DNA of 64,000 nucleotides from assembly GCA_964057225.1 (NCBI GenBank), contig OZ059894.1, positions 8,008,131 through 8,072,130 on the forward strand, read 5' to 3'. The position numbers were made by a program, and so were the translations under genes. This DNA is from Auanema rhodensis. Its lineage: Eukaryota > Nematoda > Chromadorea > Rhabditida > Rhabditidae. Positions 25,301 through 36,113 of this stretch are shown here, piece after piece; position 1 is the first letter of the stretch; every line of letters starts with the position of its first letter. The notes beneath the pieces are model-generated. The model had not been told where the DNA came from. It saw nothing but the letters and a program-made list of their open reading frames with translations, and searched no databases.

Positions 25301-27277
25301 CAAATGGGATACCCAATCCTTGATGTTTATCGAATTGATGCCAAAACTGTTGAAATTACTCAAAGACGTTTCAAGGTGCAATCACAGTTTATGCTGTTTT
25401 TCAACCAATTTCAATACAGATTGATAACTTGACTCCAGAAAAAGCTAAATATCGTAATGCTTTGTATTGGTACAAATGGGATATTCCATTGTTTGCTGAA
25501 ATTAATGGAAAGAAACAAAAGGTTATTTGGCTTCACGAGGGTAATATTATGATTATAATTATAATTTATTCAACCATTCAATTCAGCCGTTAGACTTCCA
25601 TTGAATCTTACTGATAACTTGATTATCAATCCTGAGTCTTATGGATATTACAGAGTTAACTATGATGATGCTGGATGGGATTTCATGGCTGGACAATTAA
25701 ATGAAGACCACACAGTTAAACACTCTAGTTTAATCAATTTTAACTTATTGTGATTTCAGAAAATGTCCACAACAGCCAGAGGACGTATTCTTTCTGATGC
25801 TTTTGCTTTAGCTGAAGCTAATCAACTCTCTTATGAGGTAAAACTTCCATGTTCCGGTGATTGTCATAAGAAGAATTTTCAGAATATTTTCAATCTTACT
25901 GCTTACATTTCTAAAGAAACTGAATATCTTCCAACTAAGATCGCTTTAGAAGGTCTTACCAAGCTTTACAAAAAGCTTGAAGATAGCAATAATGGAGAAA
26001 AAATGAGAGATCTTATTCTCTCTCGTATTGAAGGATTGTATGGAAAGATTGATTTAGCCTCCTTGACTAACTCCAATGAAGCTGAGCTTTTGGAACTGTT
26101 AGTGATGAAAAAGTTATTTTCGAAATTTACTCAATTTCAGCAAGAGACAATTGGTTGTCGTTAATGCTTTCTGTAAGTTGAATCCTATCTCCTGTAAGAA
26201 GACTCTCAACAACTTATTCGAAAACCAACTTGTTCAAGTTTGTTCTTCTGCTAACATGACCAGCAACTGCTCCACGTCAGCTATATTAAGCTTTCCTATA
26301 AAATTATTTTTTCTTTTTCAGTGTTCCACTCTCAATTAGAGAATTTGTATATTGTCAAGGTGTCTCCAGAGGAGATGAAGAAATCTTCGACTTGATCTAC
26401 AAGTTCGCCCAGAACGAGGTTTTCTATAACTCCTGAATTTATGTAACAACCTTCTCTTTCATTTTTCAGATTTCTACCGGAGAGAGAAGCCACTTAATGA
26501 GTGCTCTTGGATGTAGTCGTGATCCATCCAAATTACGCAGGTATTTATTAATTTTCAAATAAACTTATAAAAGAAATTAAATTTCAGATTATTGCGTGAT
26601 GCTATTTCAAATAAAAATGGTGTTATTACCAAATCTGATATTCAGATTATAGTTACCTCAATGAATAATAATGATGTTGGAAATTTACTTGTTACTGATT
26701 ACATCATTGATAATTGGAAGGATATTAGTGAAAAGTATAATAATTATCTTCAATATTTCATTTTAAAAAATTCTTTTTTTTAGATTATCAGATGATCACG
26801 ATATTTTGGCCGTTTTGTTGAGATCAGGATTGTCTGTTAAGACTCAACGAGAATTATCTCAAGTAAGTGAAAAACTCCTTTTTACTTTTTAAAATAATAA
26901 GTCTCGAAAGAAATACTAAGAACACTTGTAATAAGTATTAGATGGTTTATTGGATTAAGTAAACTCATCGCTAAAAAGGTTGTAGGTTCGATTCCGCGCT
27001 ATGAAGGTTCCATCTTTCGGGGCATATATATCATGATGATTCCACTTATAGCTGAGCGCATATAATTTTTGAAAGCATAGAATAAAAAGTTTTACTTTTT
27101 GAATAAAAAATCAATTTTCAGATCCAACACTTCATTTCTGATCATCCACAAACCACTCGAGGATTTTCAGCCTTCAGAGCTACCCTCGAGTCAGCTCGAA
27201 CTGAGATCAACTGGTCCAAGAAAAACAAAAATCTTTTGGCATCTTATTTTGATAAAGAAGAGAATAAGCAGATCTAA
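22386..27277 (+). CDS. M1 family membrane aminopeptidase (aminopeptidase N type)
   Basis: Type II membrane zinc peptidase removing N-terminal residues from peptides. The model has about 23 exons and roughly 950 residues. The N-terminus is cytosolic with a Lys-rich EKKEKKEKK stretch, then a transmembrane segment near 22.7 kb ([20 protein letters not shown]). The ectodomain starts at [20 protein letters not shown]. Catalytic motifs are complete: GAMEN (about 24.54 kb), HELSH (about 24.65 kb) and, 18 residues after the second His, the Glu of WLNEAFA (24.76 kb), giving HExxH-x18-E. ITYEKGAA follows, supplying the usual active-site Tyr region, and the C-terminal half is the ERAP1-like helical domain ending ENKQI. 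Odd points: NEAFA replaces the common NEGFA, and two introns (near 24.2 kb and 27.0 kb) hold copies of the same repeat. Start: the ATG at 22386 opens the first exon, joined at GT/AAG to the Lys-rich exon. It is probably catalytic, unlike inactive nematode relatives such as MNP-1. Confidence 0.93.
24150..24280 (+). repeat. tRNA-derived-like short repeat, copy 1, in aminopeptidase intron
   Basis: Contains a pol III B-box-like core GGTTCGATCCCGCGC (24195-24209), followed by TGAAGGTTACCATCTTTCGG and, further on, a tail with CATAACTGAGCGC (about 24262-24274). The same order of blocks occurs in copy 2 at 26941-27060. Left and right limits are approximate. Not a tRNA gene, because a full cloverleaf with paired acceptor stem cannot be drawn. 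Confidence 0.6.
26941..27060 (+). repeat. tRNA-derived-like short repeat, copy 2, in last aminopeptidase intron
   Basis: Second copy: GGTTCGATTCCGCGC (26985-26999), then TGAAGGTTCCATCTTTCGGG, a variable TA-rich part and ATAGCTGAGCGC. It differs from copy 1 by scattered substitutions and one missing base, so the two are diverged members of one family rather than a fresh duplication. Confidence 0.6.
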
Positions 27278-27343
27278 GTAATTGTATCTGTTGTAGAATA
27301 TATTATTGTAGCTATTTATTAATGTATATGTATGTTTTGTTTT

Positions 27344-28488
27344 TTAATCGTAGAACTCATTTGGAATACCGGTTCCTGTAATAGATCCTTCCACATACGT
27401 ACTTTTCTCATTAAACCTGTATATGGTGTGCAAGTCGAGCAATATTTATAACTTCAATAGAAAACAAAAAGAAATAATACTAAGATATCACATGTTGAGG
27501 CAGATTCTTATTGAAAAACTAACAAAGAACATCTATAGAATTTCATCTAGTACCTTAATAGTTTGGAACTTTTGCCGAGCGGTTTCGTCTAATTCAGCAT
27601 TTCCTGGTCTAATCACCAGCTTTGCTTGTAGCCCAGCAGTTGTAGCTGCGACAGCTTCTACAAAAAAATTAATTATATCAAGAAATTAGAGGCTTGTGCA
27701 ACCTGCAGGAATATCGCTCAAAAAGAGTACATCTTTTGGATCTTTTCCAATCGAAGAGCAAATCTTCGTGTAAGATTTGTCATCACCTTTCAGTCCAACA
27801 TTAGTGTCAAAATAACCAGAAAGTAACTAAATATGAATTCTATATAAAGACGTTTCAAAAAAAAATTATTACGCCAGTAATATCTCCTTCGACGGAATGA
27901 CCAAAGAGTAACTTTTGTGCTTTCACTGATCCAGAAGAATAAATGTATATAGGTATACCACTATCATGTATTTTCTTCAAAACTGGCACGACATCCTCAT
28001 ACAAACTAAGACGCATACTCGCTTGTTTTATTAAAGAAAGTGAACATACTGTCCCTTCACTTCACCCGAAACATAAGCTTCTTCCCACATGAGACCTTGT
28101 AACTCCTTCAAACAAGTGATTTTTTTATCAGCTTTAATCCAATGTAGAATATTTTTAATGTAATCTTCGGCAAGACTATCATCCCGTGGATTTCTAGATT
28201 ATATTCTTTAAAAGTAGTTATACTTCTATACAAATACATTATTTCTGGATCAATCGTAGACTCTTTAGCGGAAGTCTCACGGATATTTCCAAAAAGTTTA
28301 GTTAGATCATCATTGGGAGTTCCAGACAGTTGTTTGGTTAAATAACTAGCTACATTGTTTGAAGCATATGGGAAAAGTACATCCTAATTCAATAATATAA
28401 TAAAACAATATAAGGATTTGTCTACCTTTACAAAGGAAATACTAGTAATAGTGCCTTCAATGTCCAAAAGTAAAGCTTTGAAAGACAT
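27344..28488 (-). CDS. Enolase-phosphatase E1 (methionine salvage)
   Basis: HAD-superfamily enzyme that enolises and dephosphorylates 2,3-diketo-5-methylthiopentyl-1-phosphate to acireductone in the methionine salvage pathway; cytosolic or nuclear. Motif I is LLLDIEGTITSISFVK at the N-terminus (Asp nucleophile in DIEGT, as in E1 rather than DxDxT HADs). Motif II is IYIYSSGSVKAQKLLFG (about 27.92 kb) and motif III is VLFLSDIPAEAVAA. Between them lie the ELQGLMWEEAY and GEVKGQLYEDVVPVLKKI blocks. Exon 1 is 28426-28488 and exon 2 starts at 28383. About 250 residues, normal for E1. The last exon is uncertain: the penultimate exon ends QTIK at a phase-0 donor, and the last in-frame stop that suits a short end is at 27344-27346. 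The gene lies tail to tail with the aminopeptidase, 66 bases apart. Confidence 0.88.
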
Positions 28489-28761
28489 GATCAATAAAAT
28501 TGAAGTTTAAAAACCTTAAAAGGATAATAACATAAAACAATTAATTTTATAGATTTAGTTATAGGTAGAAAACGAATCAAAAATCTTATTCAGCAGTTAA
28601 ACACATTTTAGCGGTCAATGATAACAAGAACTACGGCTTCAGTAATGTGCTTGATAAAGCATTCACATTGGAGCGCAATTTTGCTGTGGAGCGCACAATC
28701 TAAACAATCTGCTCAGAGAAATTTACTAAACAATAGTTTTCTTTCCCATAGCTTCATTTTC

Positions 28762-29550
28762 TCAAAAAAGATTTGGTACAACTTCACGTGCTTCCCAAAT
28801 ATAACAATGTGGATAATTAGGCATTTGTTTGTATATATTATATGTGGAAGAAGCATGCTTTCTTAAATCATCTTGCTCCTCGGTATCGCTAGAATAGAAG
28901 TAGTCTGTTTTAACTCCTAGATTATATGTTTCAAGCTTGTTATTTTTTGTTATCGAAACATACCATCTTCAACGCTCAGTTTAGATTCCCAACCTAAGAG
29001 TCTTCGAGTTGCACCACATTTATTTTTTGAACTCATGCAGAAAAAAAAATCTACAACTGTCCATTTGTCATCCGTAAGACTGAGATGAGGAACGGTTGCA
29101 CTTTGTATGAAAGTAACTGGATTTTCATCATCTAAATTGAACTTTTTATTTTTGTTTTATACAAAATACTGCCTCTTCGTAGTAGAACCATCATTTGCAT
29201 TAGATCTTTACAGTTTCCAACTTCTAAAGTTGGTAAAGTCCCATTGTATACAGGAACATAACCAAGTATATCTGAAACAATCAAAGTACCATTTTATTGG
29301 TTATGTATTCACCTATAGCAGGCTCATTCACAGTCACTGATTCCGAATCTTTATCTATGTCGTAGTAGTGCGAGTTTCTCGAGAAATCATAAACTGTATA
29401 AAGAGTGCCCTGTAATACAACAATTCTAAGTTAAAACATTACAAAAAGAAATGAAACCACAAGGTTCATACTATCTTCTGATTTCTTCGCAGAAACTGTT
29501 TGACTTGAAACTGTACAAATTATGCATAGAAACACAATAAAATGAGACAT
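28762..29550 (-). CDS. Unrecognised secreted protein A (tandem paralogue of B)
   Basis: No family recognised. Five exons give about 205 residues starting with a clear signal peptide (MSHFIVFLCIICTVSS, ATG at 29550). Blocks include LYTVYDFSRNSHYYDID, ILGYVPVYNGTLPTLEVGNC, a run WTVVDFFFCMSSKNKC next to GATRRLLGWESKL, and the end CYIWEAREVVPNLF. Four to five cysteines suggest a disulphide-bonded extracellular domain. It aligns along its length with gene B just upstream: HYYDI with YHDYKI, the WxV...FF...C.AT[RK][RK]L core, and a tail with YIWE. Introns are short (one is 38 bases). The stop TGA is at 28762-28764. It is likely a nematode lineage protein, and location and partners are unknown. Confidence 0.7.
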
Positions 29551-29828
29551 AACTCCTGCAATTCAAGAACAGTAGAATATTTTCAAAATCCAAAAAAGAC
29601 ACCTAAATTTTATTTTAACTGTCAAAAAATTATTCATAACATAGATATTCTTCCAAAATCAATTTCCGTCTCTTTTTTTTTATTTTTATACAAAATTCAT
29701 TAGCATAACCAACACCCACTTCCCACGTGAAATTATACGTGATGCTTACATTTGTGCTTGCAATGCTTTTAGATACGGTTTTATTTTATTTATTCAACAT
29801 TAAAAACAAGCTTCATAATTTAGTACAT

Positions 29829-30811
29829 TCATATTTTATTAGGAAAATAATGTAAATTTTCCCAAATATATAAATTCTCCAATGAAGATATGAAAACCGA
29901 TGATCTCATGGTTGGTTGATCTAAAAGTGTTTGGAATTCTTCTTCATTATTATAGATGACATCAGCTGTATTAACTAGAATCCGAAATAGATAATGTAAA
30001 TGTGAATATCAAGAGTAACAATCTTACTAATGCTGTATGGTGCTTGTGAATGCCATGGGAGACGTATTGGGGAAGCTGTTGGTATGAGTTTCTTTGTGGC
30101 GTTGCATGACTCTTTAGTTGTTGCAAAGAATATTTGTTCAACATTCCAATGTTCACCATTGGTAGATAGATTTGGCTTATCCAGGCGCCAAAATAAAGAA
30201 ACAGGAGTACCAGTTTCTGAAATTTTCTCATCCTTTATCTTCAAATGGAACATAAGTAAGTTACTGACTTCTCTTCAAATGGTAAAACGCTGTTCGTGGT
30301 TCACAATGTAGTGGCAGTGCTATATCATCTGTGAAGCTTGTGAAAGCTCGAACAAATCCTATTGGAACTTGAAAGTATAGTATATAAATATAACATTTCA
30401 TCCATTATGTAGAAACCTTCTCCAGGCTCTTGATCAAGCATTTCTTTTCCAACTTTAATCTTGTAGTCATGGTAATTAGCTTCTGCGTTATATTTCAGAT
30501 AAATTCTTGCCTAAATTATAGCAAACTTAAATATTCACGCATCAATAAGAAAATTACATTCAAAAATTGAGTAGAAGGCAAGCTTTCGAATGGATATGGC
30601 GTGAACATCTCCAAAACAGATATTGATGATTCGCATCGTAAGCAAAAGCTTGCAATCTGTTACAGTACAAAAGTACGAGAAGCATAACAAAAAAACAAAA
30701 AACAGCGGTCAAGTAGCTTACGTGGTAGATAGGGGTAGATAAATACGATAATATAGCTTTCATATTTTTTTTAAACATATTCGATATTACACAACCGGGT
30801 AAACCACGCAA
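29829..30811 (-). pseudogene. Tandem paralogue B of the secreted protein; frame broken or model incomplete
   Basis: Exons in order: an N-terminal exon (ATG at 30811, or the internal MFKKN start) ending STPIYH at a GTAAGC donor; SISVLEMFTPYPFES; ARIYLKYNAEANYHDYKI; VPIGFVRAFTSFTDDIALPL; GTPVSLFWRLDKPNL with WNVEQIFFATTKESCNATKK; and a last exon ending LYIWENLHYFPNKI, stop at 29829. The set matches gene A exon for exon. At the junction corresponding to A's 38-base intron, the only donor/acceptor pair (30239-30268) would be 30 bases long, and joining at the phase used by A leads to a stop within three codons. The homologous frame resumes one base off, at about 30231-30238. So B has a one-base frame break, an unusual splice, or a sequence error. 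I mark it as a possible pseudogene. No strong signal peptide was seen. Confidence 0.5.
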
Positions 30812-31974
30812 TCCGGACCAGCTGCATGTACAGTGCTACAGCCCCGACTTATATTAACATTCGGTTGTTCCTCTCGTACATCATTCGGGTGCTGTTGTAC
30901 AAGCTATAGAAGAACTGTACAGTGATTATGTTCGGAGAGAGAAAAGGGAAAGAGGAAAACAAGTCAGAACTTCAGCAAACAATCATCTAAACGAACTAAA
31001 TTGCAGCGGCGAGCCACGATGAGAGACAATCAGTCTAGGTCGTGTCCGATTGCGGTGTTGGTTGGCGCACTCGATTATAACCCCCGAAAAATCAGTTCAG
31101 AACTTATACAAAGGTTTTTGGAGAGAAAATGCTGTTATACAGTTTAGGTTTTGTTCAACTCACCCACAACAACCTTATTATCCGCATTGTGATGAGCAAG
31201 ATGTGCTAGACGTACAGATACTATACGATACGAGATATATAGCCTTATAATCTACTCTTCAATATCATTTTTTAATATTAATACTGAACTAAATGGATTT
31301 TCTGATACATATATGAGAAAATAATTTGTTGTATATTGAGCTTTTAAATATGCTTTAACGAGAATGTCAATTATTCACAAAAAATCATATGATCAAAAAT
31401 GAAGAAATAGTCAAGCTCACGTGGTGTTTTGAGCTTAAAACATACAAAAAATAGTTACATAGTTTTACGATTCTTCTGTACTTTTGATGAGATCCAAAAT
31501 AAGTACATGTAAATAGAATGTTCCTCGATGACATAATATCATTCAAATTCATATGACAAAACTTTTTTGAAAACGAATATCTCCTCGTGTAATGACGCGT
31601 GATAATACTATATATAGAGTGATCTAATAATCTTATTATTATCTTTCTTCTCTTTAAAAAGTTAATAAAATACTTTTGAAACTAAAGGAAATACATTTCA
31701 TTTTCGGAATAACTCATTCTCCATTCGATGCTTATTACAAACACAATCCTATTTTCTCTATTGAACTTGTTATATCTTACTAAAGGAAATACAAAAAGTT
31801 TAAAACATGTATCATCAGATTATTGCACTTTCTAAACGAAATGTGACAGAAAATTCTATTTATATGTTGAACTATTCTGTCAACCTTGCCTAACATTCAT
31901 TTTAATACCAAATTACCCACCTGATAAAATAAATTATACGATTAATCTTCAGAAGCTTTAACTTTATATTCAAT
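30812..31974. other. Intergenic region, paralogue B / lipase
   Basis: 1.16 kb. Bases about 30820-31250 are clearly richer in G/C than the flanks and hold an open + strand frame (VVQAIEELYSDYV, then basic REKRERGK) ending near 31019, and overlapping it a short ATG frame from 31020. Neither joins to anything. This may be the promoter and 5' UTR of gene B or an unmodelled exon. Bases 31250-31974 are A/T-rich with nothing recognised except the lipase 5' flank. Confidence 0.4.
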
Positions 31975-33452
31975 ATGTTTTATATTTGTATCGTATTGCT
32001 TACAATACCTCTACTGGTATATTCTCAATTATTCGGAAATTGCTCACAATACACAAGTTGCTTTAACTGTCTTCAAGCTAGGTTTTCTAGGTCACAATGC
32101 GAGTGAGTTGTTATACATTTCTTCCCCGAATTATCAAAAATATTGAGAATAGTTGACAGTTCGAAGCATAAAAAGTCATTTCAGATGGTGTACAACTGAT
32201 AATACTTGTAGAACATATGGACTAAATCTTTGTGCCATTGAAAGCAGAATTCCTCATCCATACAATTGTCCCAAAAGAATTCTTCATGAAGTGTAAGCCT
32301 ATCATAAAATATTTCAAATCATTGTAATTTCTTACAGTTATGATGAAGATTTTACTCGAGAAGTATACTTACCTCTGATAGGTTTTGCTCAGACAACTTC
32401 AAAACCTGATGTAAATATCTAATTTTAAGTATTCTAATTGTTTAATTTAATTTTATAGTTAAACAGAAGGTTACAGACATGTTTTTATTCTGTTCAACTT
32501 GTAAATAACTATTTAATAAACTGTGATAGAACTAATTTGGTAGGTTGAAACTAAAGCTATGTTCATTCAAAGCTTTCTTTCTCTCATTTTTACAGACCAC
32601 ATGCTACTCATATCAAGCATATTTGCCTGATTATAATGCTATTGTCTTATCTTTTCGTGGCACCATGAACATATATCAAGTAACTATTACTTCAAAGAGA
32701 ATCCGAGTAAAAGTGACTATAATTTCAGCTCATTGATCAAGGAATTTCTTTTTTCTTAGCAAAGAAAGTGGCTCACAAACCAACAAATGGAACAATTGAT
32801 GCGTACTACTTTAAAGCTTTTAACGGTCTTTGGAATTTTGGAATGAAAACAGATTTTGAAACTCTGCTTCAAAACCACCCTGACGCAGAAATATGGGTTT
32901 GTATAGAGATTCAACTACCCACAGATAACGCAACTTTTAGACTGTTGGTCATTCACTCGGAGGAGGGTTAGCTTCAATAGCAGCTACACATATTTCATAT
33001 TATTATAATGCATCAGATAGACTGAAGCTTACAACATTTGGACAGCCACGAGTCGGAAACATTGATTTCGCAATTGGTCATGATAGATTGGTACAATTTG
33101 AACATTAAAATATTTTATAGCTGTTCGATTCAGGTACCAAATTCAATTCGAATCATAAATAGATATGATCCTGTTGCTTCTGTACCTCGTCGTTCATTTT
33201 CTCGAACAACTTGGTCTGGAGCATTTCATCACAGATATGAAGTAAAATTTAACACTGGGATCTTGACTTGATACATCATTATAGATTTGGTATCCTTTCT
33301 CCATGTTGAATGGACCCTATGTAATCGACAGAAAAGCTGATGCTGTATCTTTTTCAACGTCATTAAGAAACATGGGCGATCATTTAAACTATTTTGGCGT
33401 GAACTTGGACAGATTTCATAAAGTAGGATGTCGATATAGACTGCCTAGTTGA
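31975..33452 (+). CDS. Secreted class 3 lipase-like hydrolase
   Basis: Alpha/beta-hydrolase of the fungal-lipase-like (class 3) family, common in nematodes as secreted gut or epidermal enzymes acting on triglycerides or other esters. About nine exons, roughly 370 residues. Signal peptide MFYICIVLLTIPLLVYS, then a cysteine-rich N-terminal module (CSQYTSCFNCLQA, CEWCTTDNTC) often found in nematode members. The lipase fold shows YNAIVLSFRGTMN (oxyanion strand), the nucleophile elbow VGHSLGGGLAS (Ser, 32.95 kb), FGQPRVGN, then NRYDPVASVP with the catalytic Asp (33.16 kb) and FHHRYEIWYP with the candidate catalytic His (33.23 kb). Ser-Asp-His are all present, so the enzyme is probably active. The ATG at 31975 gives the signal peptide, and the stop is at 33450-33452. 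Confidence 0.9.
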
Positions 33453-33958
33453 AATTTCTGATGAAACCGTAAACTATATCGCACATCCTTCATACAAAGA
33501 ACTGTTCAAGCGATCATTCCTATCAAGCTTGTCCTGAAATCATGGACTTCACATGAATGGTAAAGCGATTTCAATGAATTGGTCACATTTGGAAGATTAT
33601 ATTCGTTCTAGTAATGAACCTTTGAATGTTCTTCGTTTCGTTATCACCTCGTTATCTTTTTTTAGATTTTTCATTTTTCAAAGAACAATCACATAAAGAA
33701 TGAGCAAAGTAATCTTTGAACTTTTGGAAACAAAAATGTTAGAATGTGTTGTTGTTATACTTAATATAATACGTTAACTTGTAGTACATAAACTTTCTTT
33801 TCAAACAAGCTTACCAAGGAATTTAACACCTGAGACAAGCCTATGTGCAACATGAACTTGAGCCATGAAAATCATTTTCTGATTACAATCAGTTTCCTAT
33901 CTCAGCTTCCAAAAATTGTATAAAAGCTCTTGAATTTGGTCGTTATCACAATCCAGTC
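33453..33958. promoter_or_regulatory. Lysozyme copy 1 promoter region
   Basis: About 500 bases between the lipase and lysozyme copy 1. From about 33678 it matches the flank of copy 2, starting with the block AGAACAATCACATAAAG. A TATA box TATAAAA is at 33919-33925, about 35 bases before the start codon at 33959, leaving a very short 5' UTR. Both the TATA box and its spacing are kept in copy 2. Confidence 0.6.
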
Positions 33959-34509
33959 ATGTATAGAAACCTTGTCCTTCTAGCTATAATAGGTAAGAAG
34001 TCATGGAAGACCGTGTTCAGAACTTATGTTTTGATTTCCAGCTGCTACTGCTTACGCTATCGTCATTCCAAGCCACGATGATGTAGCCCTGCCCAGTTCA
34101 ACATGCACGAACTGTCTATGCCAAAAGGAAACAGGATGCCAGCCTGTTGGATGTAAATTAGTTAATGGAACAACTAAATGTGGATTTTTCCTAATTGATT
34201 TGCAATACTATCATGATTGTGGTGCACCTTGGTTCAATCCAGACATGCCTCCACCACAAAACTTAATGAGATGTGCCAATAATATCGGTTGTGCTACCTT
34301 TTGTGTCCAGGTAAATCCAAACTTTTATCGAATTTAACATTTTTTTTTCTTAGAATTACTACAAGAGATACGCTTCTAACTGTCCCTCAACTATGAGTCC
34401 TTGCGAAAGTTTAACTCGTATTCACCAAGGAGGTCCAAATGGATGCACCAACCCCGCTACCCAAACTCTTGCTAATGATGTCAAATCATGCTGTACAACA
34501 AAGTGCTGA
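33959..34509 (+). CDS. Invertebrate-type (i-type) lysozyme, tandem copy 1
   Basis: Secreted protein of the destabilase/i-type lysozyme family (peptidoglycan muramidase; some members act as isopeptidases). Three exons (33959-33992, 34042-34310, 34354-34509), 152 residues. Signal peptide MYRNLVLLAIIGAATAYA. Family blocks: CTNCLCQKETGC, carrying the catalytic Glu; CGFFLIDLQYYHDCG; CANNIGCATFCVQNYYKRYA; and RIHQGGPNGC near the C-terminus, plus a terminal CCTTKC. The second catalytic residue, an Asp two residues after the Cys of the family's GCxxD motif, is Val here (GCKLV). Muramidase activity is therefore doubtful, and isopeptidase or binding roles are possible. It is nearly identical in layout to copy 2, including introns, TATA box and 3' UTR. 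Confidence 0.92.
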
Positions 34510-35564
34510 TCTCAATTGATATTTCGATATTAATTTGGAATATTTGTGTTTTTAAACTTTGAAAAAATAAAAAATTCGTTTATAAACAGAATGTTTACCT
34601 TATATGATACCTCTTGCAAACCGTAATATATTTAAATATTGAATCTATATTTGTTAAAAACTGCAAGTTATAGTCAAATTGTTACTTTAAATACAAAAAT
34701 TTAGAAATAGGCACTCATGTTTTTGGTTAAGATCACAAACTTATATGAAGAATGGCTGAATTCAAGATCATACTTCCATTTTCAATTAATCCCTGTCTAC
34801 CACAAGAAACTGAGAAATAAAAAACAAAAATATGAAGCCTACGATAAAACATTGTGTAACATATTATATTAATTCTCTGTTACAAAAGAAAACAATTATA
34901 TTTTATTCAGCTCATAGTACAAAGGAGATGAATCGTAATTGGCTAACTAATTGGTTAACTGCCATCACTGTAGGCTTGTCATGGTGTCAAACCATCATAC
35001 GATCTACATTCAAAACACCTGCTTTACAAACTATACTTTGAAAAAAGTTGTTACAAGCTTGAAAATTATTCAATTTCTTATCTAGCTCCTCAATTAAATA
35101 GCATAGAAATATACTTGCAATTTAATGATGCTATCATCGAAAACGTTGATTATGTGATAAACTGAATCGTAAATAAGCCTTTTGTATATATTTTGGTAGA
35201 CAAAAAGACCAAGAGAAGGAAGGGCAATTCTGATCAAGAAAAGCTGATTTTTAATTGTTTATCATGTCGTTATCTTATTATAGAATTGCATGCTCGAAAG
35301 AACAATCACATAAAGAAAACTCAATTATGTCAGCGTTTAAAGCTATAAAACAACACTAAGTTTGGTAAAATGTTAACCTCTAGTATACATTAACTTTCTT
35401 ATGTCGCTATAAAGCTTACCAAGGAATTTAACACCTGAGACAAGCCTATGTGCAACATGAACTTGAGCCAAGAAAATCATTTTCTGATTACAATCAGTTT
35501 CCTATCTGATCTTCCCAAAAATTGTATAAAAGCTCTTGAATTTGGTCGTTATCACAATCCAGTC
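34510..35564. other. Spacer between lysozyme copies
   Basis: Bases 34510-34577 are the duplicated 3' UTR of copy 1 (AATAAAAAATTCG). Bases about 34578-35301 are unique A/T-rich sequence with no gene. From about 35302 to the copy 2 start, the duplicated promoter returns, with TATAAAA at 35525-35531. Confidence 0.6.
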
Positions 35565-36113
35565 ATGTATAGAAACCTTGTCCTTCTAGCTATAATAGGT
35601 AAGAAGTCATGGAAGACCGTGTTCAGAACTTATGTTTTGATTTCCAGCTGCTGTTACTTACGCTATCGTCCTTCCAAGCCACGATGATTTAGCCCAGCCC
35701 AGTTCGTTATGCCTTCACTGCCTATGTCAAAGAGAAACTGGATGCCAGAATGCTCCTTGTCGGCATGTGAATGGAACTTACAAATGTGGATACTATCTTA
35801 TTGATCCCACCTATTACGAAGAATGTGGTGCACCTGGATTTACCAACGAATTACCACCTCAGCAAAGTTTCGCAAGATGTGTAGGCACTATTAATTGTGC
35901 TACTACTTGTGTCCAGGTAAATCCAAACTTTTATCGAATTTAACATTTTTTTCTTAGAATTACTACAAGAAATACGCTTCTAACTGTCCCTCAACTATGA
36001 GTCCTTGCGAAAAATTAACTCGTATTCACCAAGGAGGTCCAAATGGATGCAACAACCCCGATACCAAACCAATTGCTAATGATGTCAAATCATGCTGTAC
36101 AACAAAGTGCTGA
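35565..36113 (+). CDS. Invertebrate-type (i-type) lysozyme, tandem copy 2
   Basis: Paralogue of copy 1 with identical exon lengths (35565-35598, 35648-35916, 35958-36113) and 152 residues. The signal peptide and the C-terminal exon are nearly the same, while the central domain has diverged more (CLHCLCQRETGC, CRHVNGTYKCGYYLID, YYEECGAPG, CVGTINCATTCVQ). The catalytic Glu is kept. The catalytic Asp position is again Val (CRHV), so the loss predates the duplication. The clustering of changes in the mature domain, between well-conserved introns and flanks, suggests diversifying selection or gene conversion of the ends. Promoter and 3' UTR are also duplicated. Confidence 0.92.
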
